From JAICYJ01 sp963737445 (GTDB lineage Bacteria; Actinomycetota; Thermoleophilia; Gaiellales; JAICJC01), in NCBI GenBank assembly GCA_963737445.1, contig CAVTSO010000007.1:186001-250000 (forward strand): DNA of 64,000 nt. The letters run 5' to 3'. Under the pieces are notes generated by a model. That model was not told the origin of the DNA. It made no database searches and saw only the letters and a list, made by a program, of their open reading frames with translations. The position numbers and the translations under genes were made by a program. Below are positions 1 to 9,163 of this stretch, piece by piece (position 1 is the first letter of the stretch; every line of letters starts with the position of its first letter).

Positions 1-1228
1 CCCGGAACCGCTCTAGCGTGTGGGCGGCGCCGAAGAAGTGCCCGCTCTGGCCGACCTCGACGTGCGCGTCGAAGGCGAGGCTGGCCTCGTCGACTTCGAC
101 CGGAGTGAACTGGTGGATCAGCAGGTCGATCAGCTCGCAGTCGGCGACGAACTTCTCGAACGACGTCACCAAGCCGCCTTCCAGCCAGCCGGCCGACTGC
201 CAGCACACATTCGCTCCCGCCAGGAACGCGGCGCTGAGAGTGTTGAACGCCTCATACCCTGCCTGGAAGTCCACCGTCTGGCTGGACGTGAGCGTGCCTC
301 CCCCTGATCGCCAGGGGAGGTTGAGGCGGCGCGCGATCTGGCCGGACGCGTACAGGCCGAGCGCCGACTCGGGGCCGCCGAAGCCCGGCGATCCCGACTG
401 CATGTCGGTCGCCGACAGGAACGAGCCCATCACACACGGCGTACCGCGCCGAACCAGTTGGACGAGCGCGATGCCCGCCAGCGCCTCGACCGTTTGCTGC
501 GCCAGCGCCGCCGGTGTGGATACGGGGGCCATTGCACCCATCAGCAGAAACGGCGTGACGATCACCGCCTGGCCGGCGTCGGCGTAGGTGAGCAACCCCT
601 CCAGCATGCGGACGTCGAAGTGCATGGGGGAGTTGACGTTCACGTTTCCGAACATGACCGGACGCGCCTCGATCGCCTCCCGGCCACCGTGGATAATCTC
701 GCCCATGCGGATGCAGTCGCGCGCGGCTTCCTCCGATGAGGGTTCGCCCGACCACACCCGATCGGTCAGCCGTGCCGCGGCCAGGGCGCGCAGCAGGTGC
801 CGGACATCCAGGGCGACATCGTTGGGCTCGAGGATGTTGCGTCCAGGGGTGTCGAGAGCGTCGGTCATCTGCGTGAGCTTCAACAGCTGCTCGAGGTCGG
901 TCATCGTGCCGTCGCGGCGCTCACCCTTGACCCGCACGAACGGTGGGCCGTTGGCCGGACCGAAGATCATGTGGTCGCCGCCCACTATGAAGTCCCGATC
1001 GGGGTTGCGTGCGTGCAGCGTAAACTCCGCTGGCGCGAACGCCGCCTGGGCTGCCAGAAACCCTGGATCGAACCGCACGACCGGCCCGTCCACGGTCTGA
1101 CCCGCTGCTCGGAACAGCTCGATCGCGCGAGGGTGATCGAACCGCACCCCGACCTCGCTGCCGAGTCGCTGCCAGCCGCCCCCGATGGTCTCTAGCGCCT
1201 CTTCAGAGAGCGGTTCGAAGCGGGGCAT
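1..1228 (-). CDS. MttB-family (COG5598) methyltransferase, 3' end off window
   Basis: The minus strand is open from the window edge to about 1243. It translates to a trimethylamine/betaine methyltransferase-like protein that transfers a methyl group from a quaternary or tertiary amine to a corrinoid protein. Recognisable stretches include FIVGGDHMIFGP, ALDTPGRNI, MGSFLSATDMQSGSP and, near the edge, GHFFGAAHTLERF, which resembles the family's C-terminal GHF-G-HTL-FR block. No in-frame amber codon occurs in the visible 409 codons, so it belongs to the non-pyrrolysine branch that includes glycine-betaine-type enzymes. The start is uncertain: ATG at 1228 fits the family N-terminus, while GTG at 1243 is the only upstream alternative before an in-frame TAG. 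It is transcribed divergently from the dehydrogenase at 1448 across a shared operator. No corrinoid protein is visible. The substrate is not determined. Confidence 0.8.
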   Translation of the reverse strand, partial: MPRFEPLSEEALETIGGGWQRLGSEVGVRFDHPRAIELFRAAGQTVDGPVVRFDPGFLAAQAAFAPAEFTLHARNPDRDFIVGGDHMIFGPANGPPFVRVKGERRDGTMTDLEQLLKLTQMTDALDTPGRNILEPNDVALDVRHLLRALAAARLTDRVWSGEPSSEEAARDCIRMGEIIHGGREAIEARPVMFGNVNVNSPMHFDVRMLEGLLTYADAGQAVIVTPFLLMGAMAPVSTPAALAQQTVEALAGIALVQLVRRGTPCVMGSFLSATDMQSGSPGFGGPESALGLYASGQIARRLNLPWRSGGGTLTSSQTVDFQAGYEAFNTLSAAFLAGANVCWQSAGWLEGGLVTSFEKFVADCELIDLLIHQFTPVEVDEASLAFDAHVEVGQSGHFFGAAHTLERFR

Positions 1229-1318
1229 CTGGTTCAGAAACACGGCGAGTCCGTCAACCTCCGAAGGGTGCCACTACGACGTGAACGTGGCGAGCCTAGC
1301 ACCACCAGTTGTGCGTTT

Positions 1319-1344
1319 GCAACATACGTTGGCTATATCGCAAC
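1319..1344 (+). promoter_or_regulatory. operator site 1, IclR-type tripartite motif
   Basis: The site reads gCAAC-N4-GTTGG-N6-CGCAAC, an exact match to the motif at 12125 and 15409 apart from the first base. It lies in the divergent gap between the MttB-family gene and the dehydrogenase and could control both. Assignment to the IclR regulator at 15415 is inferred from the same motif covering that gene's own start. Confidence 0.65.
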
Positions 1345-1385
1345 ATCCGTTCTCACGGAACTTTGGCATACTCGGCAGCTGCGTC

Positions 1386-1451
1386 ATGGCCGAGCACACG
1401 ATCACCCGACCGCTGCCCACCCACCGGATGTCCGTCGAGCACGTTCGTTGA
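1386..1451 (+). CDS. possible 21-aa leader peptide before the dehydrogenase
   Basis: An ATG at 1386 opens a 21-codon frame (MAEHTITRPL...) whose TGA overlaps the TTG start of the dehydrogenase as TTGA at 1448-1451. This could be a translationally coupled leader. Equally, it could be the true N-terminus of the dehydrogenase separated by one sequencing indel, given how common indels are here. No good ribosome binding site is visible in front of it. Confidence 0.25.
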   Translation: MAEHTITRPLPTHRMSVEHVR

Positions 1452-2422
1452 CCGACCCCGCGCGCCCGCGGGCCGTCTACCTGGATGTGGTTGGCGGTGT
1501 CGACCTCCACGGGGCGCCGGCGATCCTCGAAGCCGCGGGCTTCGACGTGCACCGCGCCCTTGCGCGAACCGACGAGCAGGTGATCCGCGCCGCCCGCGGC
1601 GCGACGGCGGTCTTGACCGGCGACTCGGTCGTCTCGGCGGCGGCGATCGCGGGCCTGCCCAACCTCCGCATCGTGGCGACCTGCACCGTGGGATTCGACC
1701 ACATCGACCTCGACGGCGCTCGCTCCGCCGGCGTGTGGGTGTGCAACGTCCCCGACGCCGCCACCGAGGAAGTCGCCGTTCATGCCATGGCCATGGCGCT
1801 GGCCCTGATCCGGCACCTGCCGCAGTTCGATCGGCATGTGCGCGCGGGCGGCTGGGACTACCTCGCCACCGGCTCCCTGCAGCGGCCCTCGAAGCTGACA
1901 CTCGGGGTGGTCGGGATGGGGAGGATCGGCCGCCGGGTCGCGACTCTGGGGCGGCCGTTCTTCGGCCGTGTGGTAGCGCACGATCCGTATGTCGACGACG
2001 ACGCGTGGCCGTCCGAGATCGAGCGCGCCGAGCTGGACGAGGTATTTGCGAGCGCAGATCTCGTCTCGCTGCACGTCGCGCTCACGGCCGAGTCACAGGG
2101 GCTGGTCGATCAGCGCCGCCTGGCGCTGATGCGCGACCACAGCTACCTCGTGAACGTCTCCCGCGGCGGGCTGGTGGATCACGACGCACTGCTCGCTGCG
2201 CTGGATGACGGGAGGCTGACCGGGGTCGGTTTGGACGTGCTCTCGGCCGAGCCGCCGCACCCGGACGATCCGTTGCTGTCACACCCGCGGGTTTTGTTGA
2301 GCCCTCATGTGGCGTTCCTCTCGGTCGATGCCGAGCGCAGCTACTATCGCTCCCAGGCGGAGAACGTGGTCTCCTGGTGGGAGACCGGTCGCCCGCTCAC
2401 GCCGGTCGTCGAGGGCACCTGA
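1448..2422 (+). CDS. NAD-dependent D-2-hydroxyacid dehydrogenase (CtBP-like)
   Basis: A 324-residue member of the D-2-hydroxyacid dehydrogenase family, which interconverts 2-oxoacids and D-2-hydroxyacids with NAD(H). It shows the Rossmann motif GVVGMGRIGRR in the middle and the catalytic triad contexts NVSRGGLVD (Arg), LSAEPP (Glu) and LLSPHVAF (His) in the expected order. The frame is open further upstream to 1268, but homology begins at VYLDVVGG, so the TTG at 1448 is chosen. Its TTG overlaps the stop of the short ORF at 1386. The gene follows operator site 1 and precedes a second operator and a PotD-like gene on the same strand, placing it in the island's regulon. The exact 2-oxoacid substrate cannot be told. 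Confidence 0.85.
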   Translation: MTDPARPRAVYLDVVGGVDLHGAPAILEAAGFDVHRALARTDEQVIRAARGATAVLTGDSVVSAAAIAGLPNLRIVATCTVGFDHIDLDGARSAGVWVCNVPDAATEEVAVHAMAMALALIRHLPQFDRHVRAGGWDYLATGSLQRPSKLTLGVVGMGRIGRRVATLGRPFFGRVVAHDPYVDDDAWPSEIERAELDEVFASADLVSLHVALTAESQGLVDQRRLALMRDHSYLVNVSRGGLVDHDALLAALDDGRLTGVGLDVLSAEPPHPDDPLLSHPRVLLSPHVAFLSVDAERSYYRSQAENVVSWWETGRPLTPVVEGT

Positions 2423-2464
2423 CGCGCACTTGCAGGACACCGGACGGTGTGATAGAACCGCGCA

Positions 2465-2490
2465 CCAACACGAGTTGGGTATTCGGCAAA
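2465..2490 (+). promoter_or_regulatory. operator site 2, IclR-type tripartite motif
   Basis: CCAAC-ACGA-GTTGG is a perfect 5-4-5 inverted repeat, followed after six bases by GGCAAA, a 4/6 match to the third element CGCAAC. It lies 27 bases upstream of the start codon of the PotD-like gene. The sequence from CGAGTTGG to TTCGGCA recurs exactly at 21894-21911. Confidence 0.6.
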
Positions 2491-2516
2491 CCGGCGGGAG
2501 ACCTAGGAGGCTCAAA

Positions 2517-3662
2517 GTGGCACCGGATGATCAGTCTGGCCAGTGGCTCTCTCTGCCAATGACGCGGCGCGCCGCGCTTCGGCGCGGAGCACAGCTCGCA
2601 GGATTGGCGTCGGTAGGACTCGCCGCCGCGTGTGGATCCGGCAGCTCGTCGTCGTCGTCGGCTTCGTCCGGTGCCGGCACAACCGAGCCGCTATCGGGCA
2701 CGGTCACCTTTGCGAACTACCCCGAGTGGATCGGGGCGCACGAGGTGGCAGCGTTCGAGCAGGCCAACCCCGGCGTGAAGATCCACCAGGTCAGCGAGCT
2801 GACCTCTGGCGGGAACGCCGCTCAGATCGTTCAGATCCACCAGAACCAAGGCTCCTACGACATGGCGCTGGCGGGCAACACGGCATCACAGCAGCTCGCC
2901 GATGCCAAGTTGATCCAAACCGTAAATCTCGACAACATCCCGAATATCAAGTACATCCCGTCGTACTTCCGCAAGAGCTTCCCCTGGGGCGTCCCGACCG
3001 ACTACGGCAAGGTCGGCCTGGGCTACCGCAAGGACCTGATGACCGAGACGCCCACCAGCTGGGCCGACCTGTGGGACCTCGCGCCGAAGTACTCGGGCAA
3101 GATCATCTTCACCGACTACGACGTGGACGTGATCAGTGTTGCGCTGCTGAAGCTGGGCTACGACATCAACACCACCGACGAGGCTCAGCTGGAGGCGGCC
3201 AAGCAGGCGCTGCTCGACATCAAGCCGCACGTTCAGGCGTTCCTGCCGACCAACGTCACCAAACCGCTTCTGAACGGCTCGGCGGTCATGACGGTCGATT
3301 ACGACTACGACCTCGGCCCGGCCAGCCACGACAACCCGAACGTCGTCTGGGTGCCGCCGAAGGAGGGCATGCCGGCCTATCTCGAGGGCTGGATCGCGAT
3401 CGCCGGCACGGACAAGCTGCCTGAGGTCGAGGCGTTCATGAACTTCCATCTCGACCCCAAGAACTACGCCGACTTCGTCAAGACCACCGGGGCGGCGTAC
3501 GAGGAGCAGGCCGCAAACGCGTACCTGCCGGCATCGACCATCCACAGTCCCGCCCAGCGGTACGACCCGAAGGTGATCGCCACGGTGCAGTGGGAGCGAT
3601 ATCTGAACCCGGCCAGCCAGCAGCTGCGAAACCAAATCTGGGAAGAGGTTCAGGCCGCCTAG
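2517..3662 (+). CDS. potD: spermidine/putrescine-type ABC transporter substrate-binding lipoprotein
   Basis: A 381-residue extracytoplasmic binding protein of the PotD/PotF type (SBP_bac family), expected to deliver a polyamine-like or other small cationic solute to the PotABC permease encoded at 9160-12008. GTG at 2517 is preceded by AGGAGG at 2505-2510 with six bases of spacing; an internal ATG at 2559 is a weaker alternative. The N-terminus carries a twin-arginine-like segment (MTRRAALRRG), a short hydrophobic stretch and a lipobox LAAAC with Cys39, then a serine-rich linker. The mature domain opens with GTVTFANYPEWIG and ends QIWEEVQAA, as in full-length relatives. It is transcribed opposite to its permease genes. 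The stop codon touches the end of the IS481 remnant. Confidence 0.85.
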   Translation: MAPDDQSGQWLSLPMTRRAALRRGAQLAGLASVGLAAACGSGSSSSSSASSGAGTTEPLSGTVTFANYPEWIGAHEVAAFEQANPGVKIHQVSELTSGGNAAQIVQIHQNQGSYDMALAGNTASQQLADAKLIQTVNLDNIPNIKYIPSYFRKSFPWGVPTDYGKVGLGYRKDLMTETPTSWADLWDLAPKYSGKIIFTDYDVDVISVALLKLGYDINTTDEAQLEAAKQALLDIKPHVQAFLPTNVTKPLLNGSAVMTVDYDYDLGPASHDNPNVVWVPPKEGMPAYLEGWIAIAGTDKLPEVEAFMNFHLDPKNYADFVKTTGAAYEEQAANAYLPASTIHSPAQRYDPKVIATVQWERYLNPASQQLRNQIWEEVQAA

Positions 3663-4235
3663 CTCGTGTGAGACGCGGCTGATGGGTGGGTGGCCGCCGA
3701 GTGAGCCGTGGGGTCTGTGGATGTTGTACCAGCGTAGGTAGCCGGGGAGGGCTCGGGCGCGGTGGCTGCTGGTGGGGTAGGTGAAGCGGTATGCCCATTC
3801 GCGGAGCAGCGTTTTGACGAGCGCTTCGGCTTTGCCGTTGGTCTGTGGTCGCGCGGCCGGGTGTAGCGGCGTTCGATTCCTAGCTGGGCGCAGGCGTCGC
3901 GCCAGGCGTAGCTGCGATAGCCGTTGCCGTTGTCGGAGAGGACGCGCTGGACGGTGACGTCGTGGTCGCGGTACCAGCTGACGGCGCAGCCTCGGAAGCG
4001 GGCGCGGTGGGTGGGGCTTTCGCTGGGCAGGATCTCGGCGTATGTAAGCCGGGAGTGGTCAGCGATGGCGAGGTGCACGTACTGCCAGCCGGCGTGGCGG
4101 TTACGAGCGAGCCGGTCACCGAAGAGCCGCTTGCCGGGGGTGTGGAAGCGGCCGAGGCGTTTGATGTCGACGTGCGCCAGCCGCGCGGCGTGGCGCGCTC
4201 ATACCGGTTGGGCGGCTCGACCGGCGCGGCGCGAA
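3660..4235 (-). mobile_element. IS481-family transposase remnant, frameshifted
   Basis: Read in pieces on the minus strand, this gives the C-terminal two thirds of an IS481-type DDE transposase. The pieces are PPNRYERA; then LAHVDIKRLGRFH and RHAGWQYVHLAIADHSR; then VLSDNGNGYRSYAWRDACAQLG with the second catalytic Asp; then, after another shift, RPQTNGKAEALVKTLLREWAY; and finally WYNIHRPHGSLGGHPP. The first half of the transposase, with its helix-turn-helix region and first Asp context, is missing, and no terminal inverted repeats are evident. Two single-base shifts (near 3855 and near 4190) break the frame. The remnant is wedged between the stop codon of potD and the end of the HisC-like gene, so it is probably an inactive fragment. 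Confidence 0.8.
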
Positions 4236-5313
4236 AGCCGCGAAGGGGAGCAGGGTGTCGAGCGCGGCGATCAGCCGCGCGTTGTCATCGGCCGAGCCGA
4301 CGGTGATACGCACAACGTCGCCGGCGGTTCGTATCCAGCACGCCCGCGCGCAGCAGGCCGGCTTCGAGCGTCGCCGCATCGGGGCGCTCGAACGCGACGA
4401 AGTTGCCGTGGGCGGGGAATGTGCGGAGCCCGCGGCGGTCGAGCTCGCCCGCCAGCTCGCTGCGGGCCGTGGCCGTCGCTGCCCTCCGGCGCTCGATCTC
4501 GCCGCGGTCGTCGAGGCTCGCGATCGCCGCCAGCTGGGCGAGGCTGTTGACGTCGTAGTAGTGGCGCACCCGGCCGACCGCGTCCACCACGTCCGGCGGC
4601 CCGATCAGATATCCGATGCGAAGGCCGGCGAGACCGAAGATCTTGGAGAACGTCCGCAGCACGACGACATTTGGCCGCGGCATGACGTGTTCGGTGATCG
4701 TGTCGGGAAACGCCGAATCGGAGACGTACTCCGCGTAGGCTTCGTCCACCGCGATTAGCACCCGGTCGGAAACGGTGTCGATCAGCCCCCGCAGCCCGTC
4801 GGCCGACACGATTCCGCCGGTGGGGTTGTTGGGGTTGCAGACGAACACGATCCGGGTTGCGTCCGACACGGCGGCGGCCAGCGCATCGGTGTCGAACGCG
4901 CCGTCGCGGAGCGGCGTCACCACAGGGGTCGCCCCGATCTTGATCGTGTCGAGCTGATAGGTGGGAAACGACGGCGCTCCCATCACCGCGGTGGTACCGG
5001 GCTCCAGGTAGGCCGTGCACAGGTAGCCGATGATCGCGTCGGCACCGTTGCCCAGCGCCACGTGCGAGCAGGGGACGCGGTGGGCCGCGGCGATTCGCTG
5101 GGTCAGGTCGGCGTCGAGCTCGGGATACCGATGGGCCTCACCGGCGTGGCGGCGGATGACATCGGCGGCTGCCGGAAATGGCCCGAACTGGGTCTCGTTG
5201 GTGGCCAGATTGACCACCCTGTCGACGCCGAGCTCGGCCTGCAGCCGCGCCAGCGACCGCCCGGCGACGTACGGGGGAAGCGCGCCCAGCTCGGGCCGGG
5301 GTTCGATCGTCAT
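4229..5313 (-). CDS. hisC: histidinol-phosphate aminotransferase-like PLP aminotransferase
   Basis: A class I/II fold aminotransferase of the HisC group, using PLP to transaminate an amino-acid-like substrate. Visible motifs are NLATNETQFGP near the N-terminus, the substrate-pocket CNPNNPTGG, the AVDEAYAEYV block and the PLP-lysine context TFSKIFGLAGLRIGY. A single-base shift near 4330 moves the reading to RTAGDVVRITVGSADDNARL, the normal C-terminal strand. The frame then runs without a stop into the IS481 fragment, so the native stop has been lost or replaced at the junction near 4229-4245. Its ATG overlaps the stop of the upstream M20 peptidase as ATGA. Because no other histidine genes are nearby, a catabolic transaminase role in the island is as likely as histidine synthesis. 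Confidence 0.7.
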
Positions 5314-6477
5314 CGCCCGCCCTCCTCGGCGATCGCCTGGAGCAGCCGGGCCAGCACGGCTCCGCGGGATACAAGGCTCTGGATCTCGACCCGCTCGTCA
5401 CGGCTGCACGGGTCGTGCGTGATCGGGCCGAGGCCGTCGAGCGTGGGGATGCCGAGTGCGCCCGCGAAACTCGCATCCGAGCCGCCCCGCTCCCGCACCT
5501 CGTGCACCGGCAGACCGACGCTCGCCGAGGCGGCCGCGACGACGTCGTACAGCCGCCGGGAGGCGGCTCCCGGCTCGAACGCCGGTCGGGTGAAGCCGCC
5601 CGCGAGGGCAAGACCGGCGGCATCCACGCGCGATCGCACCGCGGCCGTCAACCGATCGGCGTCGTGCTCGGACGGCGCGCGCAGGTCGACCTCCATCTCG
5701 GCGTGGTCGGGTGTCACCTGTCGCGCGGTGCCGCCGGTGAACGTGCCCACGGTGACGATCACGCCCGCGTCGCGATCGCTGAGCCCCTCGAGCTCGTGGA
5801 CGAGCGGCGCCAACGCGCTGATCGCGCTGTGTCCCCCCTCGGCGGTGGTATGCGCCGCAACGCCCTCGGCGGAGATCCGGACGGCACCGACGGCGCCTCG
5901 GGCCACGACCACGCCTCCGCCGGGCCGGCCTGGCTCGATTCCCAGGCAGACGTCGACGCGGCGCGCGGCGGCCTCGATCCATTCGCGGCTGGCGGGGCTG
6001 CCGAGCTCCTCGTCGGGGACGATCAGCACCGTCACCTCGCCGATCCGGGCCGAGCTCTCGGCTCGTGCGAACTGCGCCAGCGCGCCGCCGCCATCACCAG
6101 GTTGCTCTTCATGTCACCGACGCCGGGGCCGCTGATCACTCGTCGCTACTCGTGTAGGGCCAGGCGGCGGCGGTGCCCGCCGGCCACACCGTGTCGCTGT
6201 GCCCCAGCAGCAGCACGTCGGGCCCCGAGCCGAACCGGCGGTGAGCCGTGACCTGCGGGCCATGCCCGGCGACGTCCTGCGCCTCCACGGTGAATCCCTG
6301 CTCGGCCAGCTCGGCGGCGATCAAGCCCGTCACCGCTGCGACGCCGTTGGGAGAGTCGGAGGGGCTGTCGATCGCCACCGCCGCTTCGATCAGCTCGAGC
6401 ATCCGCGGCAGCCGCGACTGCAGCGCCTGGGCGTACCCACGCGCGTCGATGCCCGCCGTCTCAGCTCGCGTCGTCAC
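5310..6477 (-). CDS. M20-family metallopeptidase (carboxypeptidase/deacylase-like), frameshifted
   Basis: The protein resembles glutamate carboxypeptidase/ArgE/DapE-type M20 enzymes, which hydrolyse amide bonds in peptides or N-acyl amino acids using two zinc ions. The N-terminal part contains LLLGHSDTVW (metal-binding His and Asp). A shifted middle part carries GPGVGDMKSNL, the second metal-site loop. The C-terminal part contains VPDEELGSPASREW (catalytic Glu-Glu) and the lid domain segment SAEGVAAHTTAEGGHS. At least two single-base shifts lie between 6035 and 6150. The GTG at 6477 overlaps the end of the upstream hydrolase by 17 bases, and its stop overlaps the HisC-like start, so the three are translationally coupled. 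Confidence 0.75.
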
Positions 6478-8472
6478 GGGGTACCCGGGCGTCGTAGTCT
6501 CTGCTGAATACCCGATCGTCGCCCTCGTACACATCGAGGGTTGCCGACAGCTCGAAGTCGGTGGTCGTCGAGGCCATGCGCGCCGTCATCTCGATGCGGG
6601 TGCGCCACTCTCCCCGGCGGATCTCGAGCGTGCGGGCGCACTCGGCGGTGGCCGAGAGCGGATCGTCGTCTCGGATCGTGAACACGCAGGGATCGTCGTC
6701 CCAGTATTCGAGTCCGTCCGGCAGGCGGCGGGCGCCCCACAGCGAGCGGCGCATGCGGTACTCGACCACGCCCGAAGCAACGTACGGGAGATGGTGACGT
6801 GCGGCCGGCGCTCGCGCAGCGATCTCGTTGGCCAGCGGGCGGCGCCGTCTCTGCCTCGCCGAACGGCGGCAGAGGTCGGCGTCTCGCGCCTGCGGAGTGC
6901 GGACGGGGAGCGTCAGCCGGGAGCGGGCCCCGGTGTGCAGGGTGATCGTCGCCGGCTCCGGCGCCGGCCAGACCAGGGCCAATAGGTGGTCGAGAGCGCG
7001 AGCCGCAGGCGATGGCCGGGCGGCACCGTGTAGGCGATCGGCTTCAGCGGGACGTCGTAGGGAGGCTGCCCGGCTCCAGCGGCCGAGGGATGCTCGTGGC
7101 TGTCGCGATGGGTGAGATTGAGCGGCCGCATAGGTGATGAGCGCCGAGGTGCCGTCCGGGGCGACATCGCAAAGCCGCGCAGTGACATGGCGCTTGCGGG
7201 CGGTCGGCGGACAGCGTGAGACGCAGCCTCCGGCGCGCCCAGGATCTCGATATCCGCTCGCCAGGGGCGGCGTATCGAAGCAGAGCGAGCGGGCGTCCTC
7301 GACCCGCTGGTCGCAGCGGGAAGATCGGGCCGGGCCGCCATAGCCGCCGCCAGCGGCCGGCGTCGCCGCCGGCGATCTGGGGGCAGCGATGGCGAAGACG
7401 TGCGCGTCCGGTGCCGCCGGCCCGCCGCTCAGCCCGGTCGCACCCAGGGACAGACCTGCGGCCTGCGATGCGCGGCGAGGGCCAGCCGTCCTCGGCCACC
7501 CAGCGCCCGGGACGCTCGGCATACCAGGGCTTCGGCGGCTCGGGCTCCTGCATCCAGACCCGATACATCGGCTCGTCCATGATCCCGGTGTCGACGCCCT
7601 TCAGCCAGTGATCCCACCAGCGCACCGCCTCCTGCAGAAAGCCGATCGCGGGGCCCGGCGCGCCCTGCTCGGGCCAGGCGTGCTCCCAGGGCCCGATCAG
7701 CCCCTTGCGCGGGCACGCCAGCCCGGCCAGCAGCCGCGGCATCGCGTTCGTGTAGCCGTCCGATCCCAGCCGCCCACGGCATAGACCGCGCAGTCGATGG
7801 CGCCGTAGTCCTCGCAGACCGAGCCCTGCTTCCAGTACGCGTCGCGGCGCTGATGGCGCGAGCCAGTTCTCGGCCAGGAACGATGGCGCCTCCAGCCGCT
7901 CGAGCCACATCTCCCGCCAGCGCTCGCCGACCAGCTGCGGGTCCGGCGGGCAGGGCGTCGTAGGTGCAGCGTCACGACGCCCACGGCGGCATGTCGTACG
8001 CCAGCAGGCAGCCGCCCATGTAGTGCACGTCGTCGGCGTAGCGGTCGTCGGTGGAGCAGAGCGGTGATGATCGCCTTCAGCGCCGGGCGGCCGGCGGGCG
8101 GCGACCTGCAGGCGTTGAAGCCGCCCCAGGAGATTCCCATCATCCCGACGTCGCCCGTGCACCAGGGCTGGCGCGGCGAGCCAGTCGATGCATCTCGAGC
8201 GCGTCCTGCTGCTCCTGCGGCTGGTACTCGTCGGCGAGCACGCCCTCGGAGTCGCCGCTGCCGCGGATGTCGACGCGCACGCAGGCGTAGCCGTGGCCGG
8301 CGAAGTACGGGTGGCGCACCGAGTCGTCGATGGCGGTCGCGTCGGATCTTGCGGTAGGGCAGGTACTCGAGGATCGCCGGCACCGGCCCGGCATCCCCCG
8401 GCAGCCACACCCGCGCCGGACAGCGCGCACCCCGTCGGACATCGGCACCGCTGATCGATCCTGGACGCTCAC
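6461..8472 (-). CDS. CocE/NonD-family serine hydrolase (peptidase S15), frameshifted
   Basis: An alpha/beta hydrolase of the CocE/X-Pro dipeptidyl-peptidase S15 group, which cleaves esters or amides. The N-terminal region has VPMSDGVR, then YLPYRK and the oxyanion-region DIRGSGDSEG. The nucleophile elbow is GISWGGFN, with GGWDDGYTN and the histidine context GPWEHAWP further on, followed by a jelly-roll C-terminal domain (PPGHRLRLALS, CAP/X-Pro C-terminal type). All motifs are present but spread over all three frames, with roughly eight or more single-base shifts. GTG at 8472 is the likely start. The gene lies 24 bases after the DUF1028 gene and overlaps the M20 gene. Confidence 0.75.
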
Positions 8473-8496
8473 CGGGTACTGGGACGATGCGCCGGC

Positions 8497-9163
8497 TCAC
8501 CACGGCACCGAATCCGGGTCGAGGATCGAGCGCGCGCGCACGAACTCGTCCACCCGGGGACGATATGCGTCCCACAACGCCCGCAGCGCTGCGACCGGCG
8601 CCGTTGTCGTCGTCGACGCGCAGGTCGACCAGGGCGAACGAGTGGTCGCCGGCGACCAGCACCGCGGCCGACCGCAGCGGCGACGCGTTCGCCGCCGGCC
8701 GTCGAGGCCGGCCTCCAGCGCGCGACACCAGCGTCCGGCCAGCGGATCGCCGGAAGCGTCCTCGAACGCGGCCACCATGGCCCTGCCGACGCTCCGGCGA
8801 CGCCAGCAGGTTGCCAGGGCGATGCACTGGTGGCCATGATCCTCGGCGAACGGCTCTTCGACCCGCGCGCCCGAGAACGCGGCGGTGCGCCCGGCGGTGT
8901 CGATCGCGGCAAGTTGGCGCCAGTCGGCCGAGGCGTTCGAGTTCACGAGCGCCGCCACGCGTCTCGGCCGCGTCGCATCCGGAGGCCAGCAGAGCGAGCC
9001 CCTGCGGGCCCAGCCGCGGGTCGGTGCGGTACTGGGTCAGCACGGCCCCGGCGCCGGACCGCGGCGTGCGGGACGCGGGCGCCCACCGCGATGTCGGCCG
9101 TGGCCATGGCCGCGCCGAGATGGCCGGTATGGCGGCGCACCGCCCGAGCAGCGAGAACGTCAT
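8497..9163 (-). CDS. DUF1028-domain protein, frameshifted
   Basis: Pieced across frames, the product begins MTFSLLGR and shows the DUF1028 hallmarks AMATADIAVGARVPH, a gain-of-glycine GAVLTQYRTDPRLGP, a GNLLAS-like segment and the C-terminal DLRVDDDN...ALRALWD. DUF1028 proteins have an Ntn-hydrolase-like fold; their reaction is not established, but they commonly neighbour gamma-glutamyltransferases, peptidases and transporters, as here. ATG at 9163 overlaps the reconstructed stop of potA as ATGA. Several single-base shifts break the frame. Confidence 0.7.

Noticed and set aside
2650..2690. Serine-codon run (tcgtcgtcgtcg...) as a regulatory repeat
   Set aside because: It encodes the Ser-rich linker following the lipobox of the PotD-like lipoprotein, a common feature.
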